64,000 nt of DNA from Leclercia sp. LSNIH1 (GCF_002902985.1 NZ_CP026167.1:1550001-1614000); one strand, 5' to 3'; positions 35,671-45,366 are shown, counted from the stretch's first letter. The notes: a model not told the origin generated them from the sequence alone. Translations and numbers: made by a program.

Positions 35671-36436
35671 AGTTTCTTCCCTTCAGATTGAAATTTTCGG
35701 GTACGGTGATCTGGTATTGCGTGTTCAGCTTGCCATTGGCAACGATTTGTCGGTTGCCCGATCCCAGGTCAATTTTGCTGATATCAATGCGTTTGAGCCA
35801 AGCATGCTCATAGAAACTGGCGAAAAATAGATACAGACGCTTGGTTTGAACTGCCTGGCTGAGCACAAGCAAACTCTCTATTTTACGTGGGTTAAGATTA
35901 ACCAGCCCCTGAAAAAGCTCGGCTGCGTGTTCAAATGAGATGTCCTGAGGCACTGCGCTTAACAGTTCGTAAGTTGCTAGTTCTGGCCCGCTGGCTGTTA
36001 ATTTTTTTCCTTTTATCTCAAGCTCAGTACGGTACTTTTCGTCCAGTTGAGGAAGCTTCAGACCTGATACCACTCGCCAGTCAACATCGGGAAATTCTTT
36101 GAACCATTTTGGAAGCAGCGTTTTGTTTTCAGCGCTAAGCCAGCATTGACTCTGGTTAAGCTGTAGATAATGAGAACGGCCTTGCCAGGACAAGCTGGTT
36201 AGTCCGGCCAGATAAACAGGGGCAGCAAGCTGGTTCTGTAGACATTCCAGTGCATCGCTCCAGTCCGGTTCACGCCCCGCGCGTGCATAAACGCCGGCAC
36301 GCAGTTTATTTAACCAACCATTTTGCGCATATTTGAATGCCAGAGAGGGTGAGATGTCGTTTCGTGTCAGCCAGGACTGCAAAACCAGGCTGCCAGGAGA
36401 GGTGTTTTGCAGTAGCCAGTTTAATTTTGATGACAT
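35663..36436 (-). CDS. AbiEi-type antitoxin
   Basis: A 257-residue protein with an N-terminal winged-helix part (LTRNDISPSLAFKYAQNGWLNKLRAGVYARAG, residues ~23-54) and a C-terminal AbiEi domain (TASGPELATYELLSAVPQDISFEHAAELFQGL, ~147-178). AbiEi proteins repress their own promoter and counter the toxin without binding it (type IV). It precedes and overlaps the toxin gene. An AT-rich stretch at 36437-36490 upstream is the likely promoter. Base composition is lower in GC than the flanking hpa genes. Confidence 0.88.
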   Translation of the reverse strand: MSSKLNWLLQNTSPGSLVLQSWLTRNDISPSLAFKYAQNGWLNKLRAGVYARAGREPDWSDALECLQNQLAAPVYLAGLTSLSWQGRSHYLQLNQSQCWLSAENKTLLPKWFKEFPDVDWRVVSGLKLPQLDEKYRTELEIKGKKLTASGPELATYELLSAVPQDISFEHAAELFQGLVNLNPRKIESLLVLSQAVQTKRLYLFFASFYEHAWLKRIDISKIDLGSGNRQIVANGKLNTQYQITVPENFNLKGRNYG

Positions 36437-36537
36437 AGATTCACTCAGGGTGTCACTATAATAAAAAAAGTAAACTACCCGCTGCGTGAGATGTCAAGGC
36501 CATCTGTTTTCAACCTCCACCGTCCCCCTGGCAAAAC

Positions 36538-37428
36538 TCACGACACTGGCACTTTCTGTGCCCGATACTTGCTTGGCGAACACCCTACTAAGCGGTTAAA
36601 AAACCGCGCGAAATAGGCCGGGTCTTTGAATCCCAGCTGCCAGGCAATCTCATTCACGGCGCTGTCGGAGAAGACCAGCAGCCGCCTGGCTTCGCGCAGC
36701 TGGCGGTCGAAGATGAGCCGTTTCGGCGGTCGGTTGGCGAAGCGGCGGCAGATGTCGGTCAGCCGCGATTCTGTGAGGTGCAGTTCGCTGGCATATTCCG
36801 GCACCGTCCAGTGCTGGTGGAAGTGCGCGTCAACCAGCTGAGTAAAGCGCTGAAACAGTTTCAGTTCGCCGCGCATGCCGAAGGCCTCGTGATCGTCGAG
36901 CTTTGCGTTGCGCAGCAGCAGGGTGAATACCGCCTGCGCCAGCAGTGCCAGGGTGTGCTCCCGCCCGGGAAGCTGGGCGGTGGATTCGCGTTCAATCAGC
37001 CGCCAGTAATGAGAAAGCGCCGCCAGCTCATCGGGTTTATCGGCCAGCGACAGGCAGATGCCCGGCAGCCCGAAGGTCTCCCGGGTGCCGGGGTAGAGCA
37101 CTTCCAGCAGCGGCCAGATCAGATCTTCATGCACCGTCAGTACGTGCCCGTCACTGTCTGATTCGGTAAAAAACGCGTGCGGCACCGAGGGCGGCGTCAG
37201 GACAAACAGCGGGGCCTGCACCGAGTAACGGTGATCGTCCAGCTGCAGCTCAATCTGCCCGGTATCCAGAAAGTGCATCTGAAAATAGCGGTCGTGGCGA
37301 TGGGCCTGCATATCGCGGCCAAAGAAGGCCGCCATACGCGCAAAGGACTGGTAATGCACATCGTCCGTTCCCAGGCTCTCGTCGTACTCTTTGCTGATGT
37401 CGATATTGGCAATCGGGCTCTGGCACAT
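36538..37428 (-). CDS. hpaA: HpaA, AraC-family activator of 4-HPA hydroxylation genes
   Basis: A 296-residue regulator with an N-terminal cupin effector domain (MQAHRHDRYFQMHFLDTG near residue 40) and a C-terminal AraC-type double helix-turn-helix (YASELHLTESRLTDICRR and IAWQLGFKDPAYFARFFNRLVGCSPSKYR). HpaA activates hpaBC in response to 4-hydroxyphenylacetate. Here the AbiE genes separate it from its target. It starts 9 bp after hpaX. Confidence 0.95.
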   Translation of the reverse strand: MCQSPIANIDISKEYDESLGTDDVHYQSFARMAAFFGRDMQAHRHDRYFQMHFLDTGQIELQLDDHRYSVQAPLFVLTPPSVPHAFFTESDSDGHVLTVHEDLIWPLLEVLYPGTRETFGLPGICLSLADKPDELAALSHYWRLIERESTAQLPGREHTLALLAQAVFTLLLRNAKLDDHEAFGMRGELKLFQRFTQLVDAHFHQHWTVPEYASELHLTESRLTDICRRFANRPPKRLIFDRQLREARRLLVFSDSAVNEIAWQLGFKDPAYFARFFNRLVGCSPSKYRAQKVPVS

Positions 37429-37437
37429 AACCGCTCC

Positions 37438-38784
37438 TCAATGGATCTTCTGCGTCGCCATGTCCGGCACGTTTGCACGGCTCTCCTGCCGGGTCATCGG
37501 AATACGCGTCAGCACCAGCGCACCCACCACCAGCAACCCGGCCACGAACCACAGCCCGGAGCTGAAGCTGCCGGTGGCATCGCGCAGAATGCCAATCAGC
37601 AGCGGACTGACGGCGGAGCCGACGTTGCCGATGGCGTTGATCACCGCCAGCGCCACCGCCCGGGAGTGCAGGCTAATAACCTGATCTGGCGTGGTCCAGA
37701 AGATCGCCATGGCGGTAAACGATCCGGTTGAGGCCATGATGATGCCAAGCAGCTGGATCAGGCTGTGATCGGTCGCCGACGCCAGCAGCCATCCCGCCGC
37801 CGCAAAAAGGTACGGCAGGATGGTGTGCTTTTTTCGTTCTTTCAGCCTGTCGGAGCGACGGCTCCACCAGATCATCCCGAGGATGGTGCAAAACTGCGGG
37901 ATCGCCGCCAGCAGGCCGATCACGATATTGCTGCTACCGGTGTTGAAGCTTTGCAGGATCTGCGGCGTCCAGATGTTGATGGCGCTCAGCGTATTGGTCA
38001 GGCAGAAGTAGGCCAGGGTGTAGAGCAGCACCGCCGGGGTCAGCACTTCGCGCAGCGTCGAGCGCGGCGTGGCGGCATGGGCAATGGCGTTCTCCTGCTC
38101 GCGGGCGATCATCGTTTTCAGGGTCTGCTTCTCTTCGTCGTCCAGCCAGGTGGCCTGATCCGGCGTGTCGTTCAGGAAGAACCAGGTCACCACCCCAAGC
38201 ACCACCGACGGCAGACCTTCCAGCAGGAACAGCCACTGCCAGCCCTTCAGGTTCCACAGGCCGTCCATCGCCAGAATGTAGCCGGAGAGGATTGAGCCGA
38301 GCATCATGGTTACCGGCATGGCGATCATAAAGAGCGCGTTGGCGCGGGCGCGGTGATAGGCCGGGAACCACCAGGTGAGATAGACCAGAATCCCCGGCAG
38401 GAAACCGGCTTCGGCAATGCCCACCAGCATGCGCAGGACATAGAGGGTTTCGGGGCTGGTGGCGAACATGGTGCAGGTGGAGGCGATCCCCCACACCACC
38501 ATGATCCCGGCGATCCAGCGCCGGGCGCCGATCTTCGCCAGCATGATATTGCTCGGGATCCCGCACAGCACGTAGGTGACGTAAAAGAGCGTCGCGGCCA
38601 GGCCAAACATGGTGGAGGTGAGGCCCAGATCTTTGCCCATCGTCAGCCCGGCAAAGCCGATATTGATGCGATCGAGAAACGAGAAGACAAAGAGAATAAA
38701 GAGAAACACGATCAAACGACGGAACAGCTTATTAATGACGCGATGTTCAACGGCTTTATTATCTTGCAGGGTAGAGGTCGTCAT
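37438..38784 (-). CDS. hpaX: 4-hydroxyphenylacetate permease HpaX
   Basis: A 448-residue major facilitator of the anion:cation symporter group with about 12 membrane helices. The segments RRLIVFLFILFVFSFLDRINIGFAG, GIPSNIMLAKIGARRWI and RMLVGIAEAGFLPGILVYL are typical. It imports 4-hydroxyphenylacetate with protons. It lies between hpaI and hpaA, as in E. coli W. Confidence 0.95.
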   Translation of the reverse strand: MTTSTLQDNKAVEHRVINKLFRRLIVFLFILFVFSFLDRINIGFAGLTMGKDLGLTSTMFGLAATLFYVTYVLCGIPSNIMLAKIGARRWIAGIMVVWGIASTCTMFATSPETLYVLRMLVGIAEAGFLPGILVYLTWWFPAYHRARANALFMIAMPVTMMLGSILSGYILAMDGLWNLKGWQWLFLLEGLPSVVLGVVTWFFLNDTPDQATWLDDEEKQTLKTMIAREQENAIAHAATPRSTLREVLTPAVLLYTLAYFCLTNTLSAINIWTPQILQSFNTGSSNIVIGLLAAIPQFCTILGMIWWSRRSDRLKERKKHTILPYLFAAAGWLLASATDHSLIQLLGIIMASTGSFTAMAIFWTTPDQVISLHSRAVALAVINAIGNVGSAVSPLLIGILRDATGSFSSGLWFVAGLLVVGALVLTRIPMTRQESRANVPDMATQKIH

Positions 38785-38801
38785 GGTGCGCTCCAGATCG
38801 T

Positions 38802-39599
38802 TCAGTAGACGGATTTATTGTTATTAACTGACGTAACCGGGTTATCGATAAAGCGTGCCGCCAGCGCTTCGGCGCTGCGGGCGAGCAGGGTGGTGTCGAC
38901 GCCGACGGCGACAAACAGCGCCCCGAGTTCGAGATAGCGTTTGGCCAGCTGTTCATTCGCCATCAGGATGCCGGGCGCTTTGCCCGCCGCCCGGATCTGC
39001 GCGATGGCCTGTTCAATGGCGGCCTGTACTTCCGGATGCTGCGGATTACCGGCAAAGCCCATGTCGGCGCTGAGATCCGCCGGGCCGATAAACACCCCGT
39101 CGACGCCCTCCACATCCAGGATCTGCGGCAGGTTTTTTAGCGCTTCGCGGGTTTCAATCTGTACCAGCACGCACATAGCGTCGTTGGCCTGGTGCAGGTA
39201 ATCCGGGATGCGGTTCCAGCGTGATGCCCGGGCCAGGGCGCTGCCGACGCCGCGAATACCCGCAGGCGGGTAGCGGGTTGCGCGCACCGCTAGCCGCGCC
39301 TCGTCGGCGTTTTGTACCATCGGCACCAGCAGGGTTTGCGCCCCCACATCCAGCAGCTGTTTGATCTGCACCGGATCGTTCCACGATGGGCGCACCACCG
39401 GCTGGCTGGGGTAGGGGGCGATGGCCTGGAGCTGGGCGAGAACGGTCTGCACGCTGTTAGGGGCGTGCTCACCGTCGATCAGCAGCCAGTCGAAGCCTGC
39501 CCCCGCCAGCAGTTCGGCGCTGTAGCTGCTGGTCAGCCCCAGCCATAAGCCGATCTGGGGTTTGCCCGCTTGCAGTGCCGCTTTGAATGCGTTTTGCAT
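38802..39599 (-). CDS. hpaI: 4-hydroxy-2-oxoheptane-1,7-dioate aldolase
   Basis: A 265-residue class II aldolase of the HpcH/HpaI family that cleaves its substrate to pyruvate and succinate semialdehyde, ending the pathway. Visible are [54 protein letters not shown] and [12 protein letters not shown] with metal-binding Glu/Asp. The start is the ATG at 39599 (MQNAFKAAL); the frame extends upstream into hpaH only by chance. Confidence 0.96.
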   Translation of the reverse strand: MQNAFKAALQAGKPQIGLWLGLTSSYSAELLAGAGFDWLLIDGEHAPNSVQTVLAQLQAIAPYPSQPVVRPSWNDPVQIKQLLDVGAQTLLVPMVQNADEARLAVRATRYPPAGIRGVGSALARASRWNRIPDYLHQANDAMCVLVQIETREALKNLPQILDVEGVDGVFIGPADLSADMGFAGNPQHPEVQAAIEQAIAQIRAAGKAPGILMANEQLAKRYLELGALFVAVGVDTTLLARSAEALAARFIDNPVTSVNNNKSVY

Positions 39600-39609
39600 G
39601 GTTATCTCC

Positions 39610-40413
39610 TCACACAAAGCGGCAGCTGATGGAGCCCATGTTGCCGTAGTCCACGTGGAAGGTATCGCCTCTGCTGGCGGGCACCGGACGGGTAAACGAA
39701 CCGCCGAGGATGATCTGGCCGGGTTCCAGCTGCACGTCGTAGGGGGCCAGCTTGTTCGCCAGCCATGCCACGCCGTTGGCCGGGTGGTTGAGCACGCCCG
39801 CGGCAACGCCGGTCTCTTCGATCACGCCGTTGCGATAGAGCAGGGCAGAGATCCAGCGCAGATCCAGCTCGTCCGGGCGGATCGGGCGCCCGCCGAGGAT
39901 CACGCCCGCGTTGGCGGCGTTATCGGAGATGGTGTCGAACACTTTGCGCGGGCGCTGGGTTTCCGGATCGATGTTGTGGCAGCGGGCGTCGATCAGCTCC
40001 AGCGCGGGGATGACGTAATCCGTGGCGTTGTAGACATCGAACATCGTGCAGTTCGGGCCGCGCAGCGGTTTCGCCAGCACGAAGGCCAGCTCCACCTCAA
40101 TGCGCGGAACGATAAAGCGATCGGTGGGGATATCGCTGCCGTCATGGAAGAACATGTCGTCCAGCAGGGCGCCGTAGTCTGGCTCGCTGATCTGCGAGCT
40201 GGCCTGCATCGCCTTCGAAGTAAGGCCGATCTTGTGGCCTTTCAGGGTGCGGCCTTCGGCGATTTTCAGGCTTACCCATTCGCGCTGGACGGCGTAGGCG
40301 TCGTCAATGGTGATCTGCGGGTAATCCAGCGAGATCGCACGGATCTGCTCCCGGGTCTGTTCCGCCTGATGCAGGCGATGGGCAATCAGGGTGTGGGTCT
40401 GTTTGTCGAGCAT
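39610..40413 (-). CDS. hpaH: 2-oxo-hept-4-ene-1,7-dioate hydratase
   Basis: A 267-residue hydratase of the fumarylacetoacetate-hydrolase-like fold. Motifs include [26 protein letters not shown] and [14 protein letters not shown]. It hydrates the product of HpaG before the aldolase step. I start at the ATG at 40413 (MLDKQTHTL), which equals the E. coli start; an ATG six codons upstream exists. Confidence 0.96.
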   Translation of the reverse strand: MLDKQTHTLIAHRLHQAEQTREQIRAISLDYPQITIDDAYAVQREWVSLKIAEGRTLKGHKIGLTSKAMQASSQISEPDYGALLDDMFFHDGSDIPTDRFIVPRIEVELAFVLAKPLRGPNCTMFDVYNATDYVIPALELIDARCHNIDPETQRPRKVFDTISDNAANAGVILGGRPIRPDELDLRWISALLYRNGVIEETGVAAGVLNHPANGVAWLANKLAPYDVQLEPGQIILGGSFTRPVPASRGDTFHVDYGNMGSISCRFV

Positions 40414-40436
40414 GGCGATATCCTGTGGCATTGCAT

Positions 40437-40604
40437 TGCCGGGTGGCGCTACGCTTACCCGGCCTACGGTTGATGCTGCTGTTTGCCGGGTGGCGCTGTG
40501 CTTACCCGGCCTACGATTGATGCTGCTGTTTGCCGGGTGGCGCTGCGCTTACCCGGCCTACGTTCGGGGCCGTTGTAGGCCCGGTAAGCGCAGCGCCACC
40601 GGGC
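40437..40604. repeat. BIME: three tandem 47-bp REP units plus one inverted unit
   Basis: TGCCGGGTGGCGCT followed by CTTACCCGGCCTACG occurs at 40437, 40484 and 40531, an exact 47-bp period with spacer GATGCTGCTGTT. A reversed unit (GTAGGCCCGGTAAGCG...) ends at 40604. It sits inside the catabolic operon between hpaF and hpaH, where it may set relative mRNA levels. Confidence 0.9.
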
Positions 40605-40614
40605 GAGAAGACGG

Positions 40615-40995
40615 CTACGTAAACAACGCGTGTACGTTGTTTTGTTTGTAATTGAGCGTCGGGTGCAGTTCATCGAGCTCAAACGACAGCGCCAGATAGC
40701 GGGCGGCCATGAGGTCGGCAAAATGCGCTTTGATCAGCGCAAACAGCATTTCACCCACCTCTTCCCGGCTTTCCAGGCTGCGCCCGGCGCCAATCTTCAG
40801 CGTCATATGCACAAAGGCGTAATCCTGCTTGCCGTCGGCCATCTGCCAGGTATCCAGCCAGTGGGCGCGGCTGCGGATCCCGCCGAGGGGGAAGATGCCC
40901 GTAGCGGCCAGCGCCTCGTTGACTTTGGCGAACAGCCCCGGCAGGTCGGCCTGGTCGCGGATGTTGTCGGTGCATTCAGCAATAAAGTGCGGCAT
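40615..40995 (-). CDS. hpaF: 5-carboxymethyl-2-hydroxymuconate isomerase
   Basis: A 126-residue tautomerase-superfamily enzyme with the amino-terminal proline nucleophile (MPHFIAECTDNIR; Pro2). It isomerises 5-carboxymethyl-2-hydroxymuconate for HpaG. Length and sequence match the E. coli enzyme. It lies 9 bp after hpaD. Confidence 0.95.
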   Translation of the reverse strand: MPHFIAECTDNIRDQADLPGLFAKVNEALAATGIFPLGGIRSRAHWLDTWQMADGKQDYAFVHMTLKIGAGRSLESREEVGEMLFALIKAHFADLMAARYLALSFELDELHPTLNYKQNNVHALFT

Positions 40996-41004
40996 GGGAC
41001 ATCC

Positions 41005-41856
41005 TTATGCGGGCAGAGGAAAAACGGCGTTAACCTGACCGGTGCCGGAGCTGGGGAATAGCTCGGTGAGAAACTCCACCTTGCCGTCGTATCTGTCCCA
41101 GCCGAGCATGCCCAGCAGCATTACCGTGTCGTGCATATTGCCTTCGCCGTAGCAGTAGTCGGCGTACTCCGGCAGCATGCTGCAGAACTCTTTGAACTGG
41201 CCTTCGCGCCACAGCTTCACCACCCGCTCATCCATCTGGCGATCAAACTCGCGGGTGTAGCTGTTCATCCCCTCTTCGGCGCGCTGGTCGTCAATAAAGC
41301 GGTGCGACAGCGAGCCGCTGGCAAGCACCGCCACGGTGCCGTCATACTTTTCGATGGCGCTCAGGATGGCCTCGCCCAGCCTGCGGCTGTCGGCGAAGTC
41401 GTGAACCGTGCAGAACGCCGAGATGGAGACCACTTTGAAGTGCTTGTCCGCGTTCATGTAGCGCATCGGCACCAGGGTGCCGTACTCCAGCTTCAGGCTC
41501 GGGATGTTGTGCGCTTTGGCGCGCACGCCAAGCTTCACCGCCTCGTCGGCGATCAACTGCCCGAGCTCCGGGTTGCCGTCGTAGTCGTAGGTCATGTCGC
41601 GGATAAAGTGCGGCAGCTCATTGCTGGTGTAGACGCCCGAAAAATGGTCCGCACAGTTGATGTGATAGGCGCTGTTCACCAGCCAGTGGGTGTCGAAGAC
41701 GATAATGGTATCGACGCCCATCTCGCGGCAGCGTCTGCCGATCTCTTTATGCCCCTCGATGGCCCCCTGACGGCAGCCAAAGTTTTTACCGGGGATCTCA
41801 GAGAGATACATCGACGGAACGTGGGTGATTTTTGCTGCTAACGCTAACTTGCCCAT
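41005..41856 (-). CDS. hpaD: 3,4-dihydroxyphenylacetate 2,3-dioxygenase
   Basis: A 283-residue extradiol ring-cleavage dioxygenase of the LigB (class III) type. It has VDTIIVFDTHWLVNSAYHINCADHFSG with the metal-ligand histidines and the LASGSLSHRFIDD segment. It opens homoprotocatechuate to 5-carboxymethyl-2-hydroxymuconate semialdehyde. The gene is 1 bp from hpaE, so the two are co-translated. Confidence 0.96.
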   Translation of the reverse strand: MGKLALAAKITHVPSMYLSEIPGKNFGCRQGAIEGHKEIGRRCREMGVDTIIVFDTHWLVNSAYHINCADHFSGVYTSNELPHFIRDMTYDYDGNPELGQLIADEAVKLGVRAKAHNIPSLKLEYGTLVPMRYMNADKHFKVVSISAFCTVHDFADSRRLGEAILSAIEKYDGTVAVLASGSLSHRFIDDQRAEEGMNSYTREFDRQMDERVVKLWREGQFKEFCSMLPEYADYCYGEGNMHDTVMLLGMLGWDRYDGKVEFLTELFPSSGTGQVNAVFPLPA

Positions 41857-41857
41857 T

Positions 41858-43324
41858 TCATACTCCCCACTTCGGGATCGGATGGTCGCCCATCGAGATA
41901 CAGACGTTTTTCATCTCGGCGAAGACTTCAAAGCTGTACTCGCCGCCTTCGCGTCCGGTGCCGGAGGCCTTCACGCCGCCAAACGGCTGGCGCAGGTCGC
42001 GCACGTTCTGGGTGTTCACAAACACCATGCCCGCCTCGATATTGCGCGCCAGACGCAGCACCTTGCTGACGTCCTGGGTCCAGATGTAGGACGCCAGGCC
42101 GTACTCCACGTCGTTCGCCAGGCGCAGCCCTTCCGCTTCGTCCTTAAACGGCAGCAGGCAGGCCACCGGGCCGAAGATCTCCTCCTGCGCCACGCGCATG
42201 CGGTTGTCGACATCCGCCAGCACCGTTGGGCGCAGGAAGTTGCCGCCTTTCAGATGGACAGGCAGATCCGCCGGTTTATCCGGGCCGCCCGCCAGCAGGG
42301 TCGCCCCCTCTTCAATGCCCAGGCGGATATAGCCGGAGACTTTCTCCCAGTGCTGTTGGCTGATAAGGGCCCCGATCTGGGTATTCGGATCGGTCGGATC
42401 GCCCACCCGCAGGCGGTTGGCGCGCTCGGCGAAGCGTTTGACGAATTCCGGGTAGATGCTCTGCTGGATGAAGATGCGCGAGCCCGCGGTGCAGCGTTCG
42501 CCGTTGATGGAGAAGATGGTGAACAGGGCGGCATCCAGGGCGCGTTCGATATCGGCATCTTCAAACACCAGCACCGGCGATTTGCCCCCCAGCTCCATGG
42601 AGTATTTTTTCAGCCCGGCGCTCTGCATGATGCGCCGTCCGGTGGCGGTGCCGCCGGTAAAGGAGACGGCCCGCACGTCGTGATGACGCACCAGCGCGTC
42701 GCCCGCCGTGGCGCCATAACCCTGCACCACGTTCAGCACCCCCGCCGGAATACCCGCCTCCAGCGCCAGCTCGCCTAAGCGGTCGGCGGTGAGCGGCGAC
42801 AGCTCGGACATCTTCAGCACCGCGGTGTTACCCAGCGCCAGGCAGGGGGCGACCTTCCAGGTGGCGGTCATAAACGGCACGTTCCATGGCGAGACCAGGG
42901 CGCAGACCCCCACCGGTTGCACCAGGGTGTAGTTCAGCATCTTGTCGTCGACCGGATAGGTCTTGCCGTTCATCTGCTGGCACACTTCGGCGAAGAACTC
43001 GAAGTTGTGCGAAGCGCGCGGGATCAGCACGTTTTTGGTCTGGTGGATCGGCAGACCGGTGTCCGCGGTCTCCATCGCGGCGATCTCCGGCACGTTCTGG
43101 TCAATCAGCTCGCCCAGGCGACGCATCAGGCGCGCGCGCTCTTTCATCGGCAGGTTGGCCCATTTCGGGAACGCCGCTTTAGCTGCTTCGACGGCCTGGT
43201 TGATCTCATCTGCGCCGCCGGAAGCCACCTCCGCCAGCACCTCGCCGGTAGCCGGGTTGGTAGTGTGGAAGGTGTCGCTACCCGCCACGTTTTTACCGTT
43301 GATCCAGTGGTTAATCTTTTTCAT
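41858..43324 (-). CDS. hpaE: 5-carboxymethyl-2-hydroxymuconate semialdehyde dehydrogenase
   Basis: A 488-residue NAD-dependent aldehyde dehydrogenase. The cofactor segment SPWNVPF (residues 145-151), the general-base Glu244 in MELGGKSP and the nucleophile Cys278 in INGERCTAG are in place. It oxidises the ring-cleavage product. Its ATG overlaps the hpaG stop by one base. Confidence 0.96.
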   Translation of the reverse strand: MKKINHWINGKNVAGSDTFHTTNPATGEVLAEVASGGADEINQAVEAAKAAFPKWANLPMKERARLMRRLGELIDQNVPEIAAMETADTGLPIHQTKNVLIPRASHNFEFFAEVCQQMNGKTYPVDDKMLNYTLVQPVGVCALVSPWNVPFMTATWKVAPCLALGNTAVLKMSELSPLTADRLGELALEAGIPAGVLNVVQGYGATAGDALVRHHDVRAVSFTGGTATGRRIMQSAGLKKYSMELGGKSPVLVFEDADIERALDAALFTIFSINGERCTAGSRIFIQQSIYPEFVKRFAERANRLRVGDPTDPNTQIGALISQQHWEKVSGYIRLGIEEGATLLAGGPDKPADLPVHLKGGNFLRPTVLADVDNRMRVAQEEIFGPVACLLPFKDEAEGLRLANDVEYGLASYIWTQDVSKVLRLARNIEAGMVFVNTQNVRDLRQPFGGVKASGTGREGGEYSFEVFAEMKNVCISMGDHPIPKWGV

Positions 43325-44598
43325 TATTTGGCCTCCTCGCTGACAATCCGGTTGACCAGACGGCCAACGCCTTCCACTTCCACGACCACTTCATCTCCCG
43401 GGCGCACGTCGGCGAGCCCTTTCGGCGTGCCGGTGGCGATCATGTCCCCCGGTTGCAGGGTCATAAATTCACTTAAGTAAGCAATCAGGAACGGGATGCT
43501 GAAGATCAGATCCGCCGTGGTCCCTTCCTGACGTAATTCACCGTTGACGAAAGTGCGCAGGGTGAGGTTATGCGGATCAGGAATGGCTGCTTTTGGCACG
43601 ATGTTGGGGCTGATGGGGGTTAACCCGTCGCGGCTTTTGACCCGCAGATTCGGGCGGTAGTAGTTTTCGAGATAGTCGCGGATGGCGTAGTCGTTACAGA
43701 CCGTGTAGCCCGCAACAAAATCCATCGCCTCGGCTTCGCTGACTTTACGCGCGGTTTTGCCGATCACCACCACCAGCTCCGCTTCGTAGTGCATGTACTC
43801 AACGTTGTCCGGGCGTACCGAGGTCTGGTTGTCGCCGTTGAAGGTATTGGGCGCTTTGATAAAGACCAGCGGCTCGGTCGGTGGCGTGAATGCCAGCTCG
43901 CTGGCGTGATCGGCGTAGTTCAGGCCGAGGGCGAACAGCGTGGGGTGAGGATTTGCACCCCGAGCGATGGCGACGTCGCGTTCATCGACAACCGGGTTTT
44001 CCAGCGCCGGAAAGCCTTCTGCCAGAATGCGCACGCGGTCGCCTGGCTGGAGCGGCACGCGCGAGTGCGGGGTGCCGAGCAGAATCGCGTCGCCGGGGTT
44101 GAGCGTTGCAAACTCACTCAGGGCGCTCAGCAGTTCAGCGGCGTTACGCTGCAAATCGGCGGTGTTCCAGTGGTCTGCTTCGCGACCGTTGATCTCGGTG
44201 ATGATGTTCAGGTTATCCACGTTGTCGACGGCGGCGAGTTCACCCAGCGGGCAAAATCCATCCCGGCATTTGGCTTTGATTGCCGGGCGGTAGAAGCTCT
44301 CTTCCGGCAGGCTCACCTCGTTTGCCAGCGCGTACCCGGCAATGTAGTCGGCGGCCTCTTCCGGGCTGACTTTGCTCGCGGTTTTGCCGACAATCAGCGC
44401 CACCGTGGCGCCGCTCAGCACCTGTTCCCCTTCAGGATGCGGAATAGCATCGCCGGCGCGGATCAGAGTGTTGCGCGGTTTAATAAACCAGACGGCGGTT
44501 TTCGGTGGCGTGTTGTACGGGGGCTGGTTAAACGCGTCGCGCCAGGCGTCGACCTGGCTGCGGTGATTGAGTGCCACCGCAAAAACAGTACCTTTCAT
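43324..44598 (-). CDS. hpaG: Bifunctional 5-oxopent-3-ene-1,2,5-tricarboxylate decarboxylase / isomerase
   Basis: A 424-residue protein of two fumarylacetoacetate-hydrolase-like halves. The second half shows ALGLNYADHASEL, YEAELVVVIGKTARKV, GYTVCNDYAIRDY, KSRDGLTPI and LQPGDMIATGTPKG. The first half is a diverged copy (ALNHRSQVDAW, TVALIVGKTASKV). It catalyses decarboxylation and isomerisation ahead of HpaH. It is the first gene of the catabolic operon, divergent from hpaR. Confidence 0.96.
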   Translation of the reverse strand: MKGTVFAVALNHRSQVDAWRDAFNQPPYNTPPKTAVWFIKPRNTLIRAGDAIPHPEGEQVLSGATVALIVGKTASKVSPEEAADYIAGYALANEVSLPEESFYRPAIKAKCRDGFCPLGELAAVDNVDNLNIITEINGREADHWNTADLQRNAAELLSALSEFATLNPGDAILLGTPHSRVPLQPGDRVRILAEGFPALENPVVDERDVAIARGANPHPTLFALGLNYADHASELAFTPPTEPLVFIKAPNTFNGDNQTSVRPDNVEYMHYEAELVVVIGKTARKVSEAEAMDFVAGYTVCNDYAIRDYLENYYRPNLRVKSRDGLTPISPNIVPKAAIPDPHNLTLRTFVNGELRQEGTTADLIFSIPFLIAYLSEFMTLQPGDMIATGTPKGLADVRPGDEVVVEVEGVGRLVNRIVSEEAK

Positions 44599-44635
44599 TA
44601 CTTTCTCCTCGGGCCCGGGTCGCGGGTTTTGAGTT

Positions 44636-44651
44636 CATTAATATGTTAATG
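44636..44651. promoter_or_regulatory. Palindrome in the hpaG-hpaR control region, candidate HpaR operator
   Basis: CATTAA-TATG-TTAATG is a perfect 12-base palindrome with a 4-base centre, 37 bp upstream of the hpaG start in the 272-bp divergent intergenic region. MarR-family repressors such as HpaR bind palindromes of this size. Further TTAATG words occur toward hpaR (near 44740-44790). Confidence 0.55.
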
Positions 44652-44870
44652 ATTAGTTTTTAGTCCCTCGCTGTCTGTTTGGCAAACAAAAGTGAATATT
44701 TTGTGATAGTGATAACAATAAATTTACATTTACCTAAAATTAATGATATATATCAGTAGTTTAATATTTTAATGTGATATCTGTTAGACTTTTCAGTCGC
44801 GCCGCTGGTGCGCAGAGAGAGCGTTATACATTGATTGTTTCGTTATTAATGATGTTGAGGTGGGAGCGCC

Positions 44871-45311
44871 ATGCACGATTCGTTAACTATCGCACTACTC
44901 CAGGCGCGGGAAACCGCGATGACCTTTTTTCGCCCGATTATCAAGCAGCAGAATCTGACGGAGCAGCAGTGGCGGATCGTGCGCGTGCTGGCGGAGCATC
45001 CGTCGATGGATTTTCATGACCTGGCCTTCCGCACCTGTATTCTGCGCCCGAGCCTGACCGGGATCCTGACGCGTATGGAGCGCGACGGGCTGGTGCTGCG
45101 CTTAAAGCCGCTCAACGACCAGCGCAAGCTCTATGTCTCCCTCACCAAAGAGGGGAACGCCCTGTATGAACGCGCCCAGGCGCAGGTGGAAGAGGCCTAT
45201 CAGCAGATTGAGGCGCGGTACACGCCGGAAAAAATGCAGCAGCTGACGGCGCTGCTACAGGAGTTTATTGCGCTGGGCGATGGGCAGGTTAACAGCCAGG
45301 AAGAGGAGTAG
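44871..45311 (+). CDS. hpaR: HpaR, MarR-family repressor of the homoprotocatechuate operon
   Basis: A 146-residue winged-helix repressor starting MHDSLTIALLQARE. The DNA-binding core is LTEQQWRIVRVLAEHPSMDFHDLAFRTCILRPSLTGILTRMERDGLV (residues ~28-75). It is divergent from hpaG and represses hpaGEDFHI until a pathway aromatic is present. Confidence 0.96.
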   Translation: MHDSLTIALLQARETAMTFFRPIIKQQNLTEQQWRIVRVLAEHPSMDFHDLAFRTCILRPSLTGILTRMERDGLVLRLKPLNDQRKLYVSLTKEGNALYERAQAQVEEAYQQIEARYTPEKMQQLTALLQEFIALGDGQVNSQEEE

Positions 45312-45339
45312 ATCGCTTCGGTCATCAACACAATTTCCG

Positions 45340-45366
45340 TAAAGTTTTCCCATTCCAGGCCGAAAA
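45340..45366 (+). promoter_or_regulatory. Sigma-28 (FliA) promoter of tsr
   Basis: TAAAGTTT, an 11-base spacer and GCCGAAAA match the flagellar-class promoter consensus (TAAAGTTT-N11-GCCGATAA) at 15 of 16 positions, 30 bp before the tsr ATG. Confidence 0.93.

Noticed and set aside
40437..40604. Regular 47-bp repeats considered as a CRISPR array
   Set aside because: The repeated part is the REP consensus, the spacers are identical too, and no cas genes are present.
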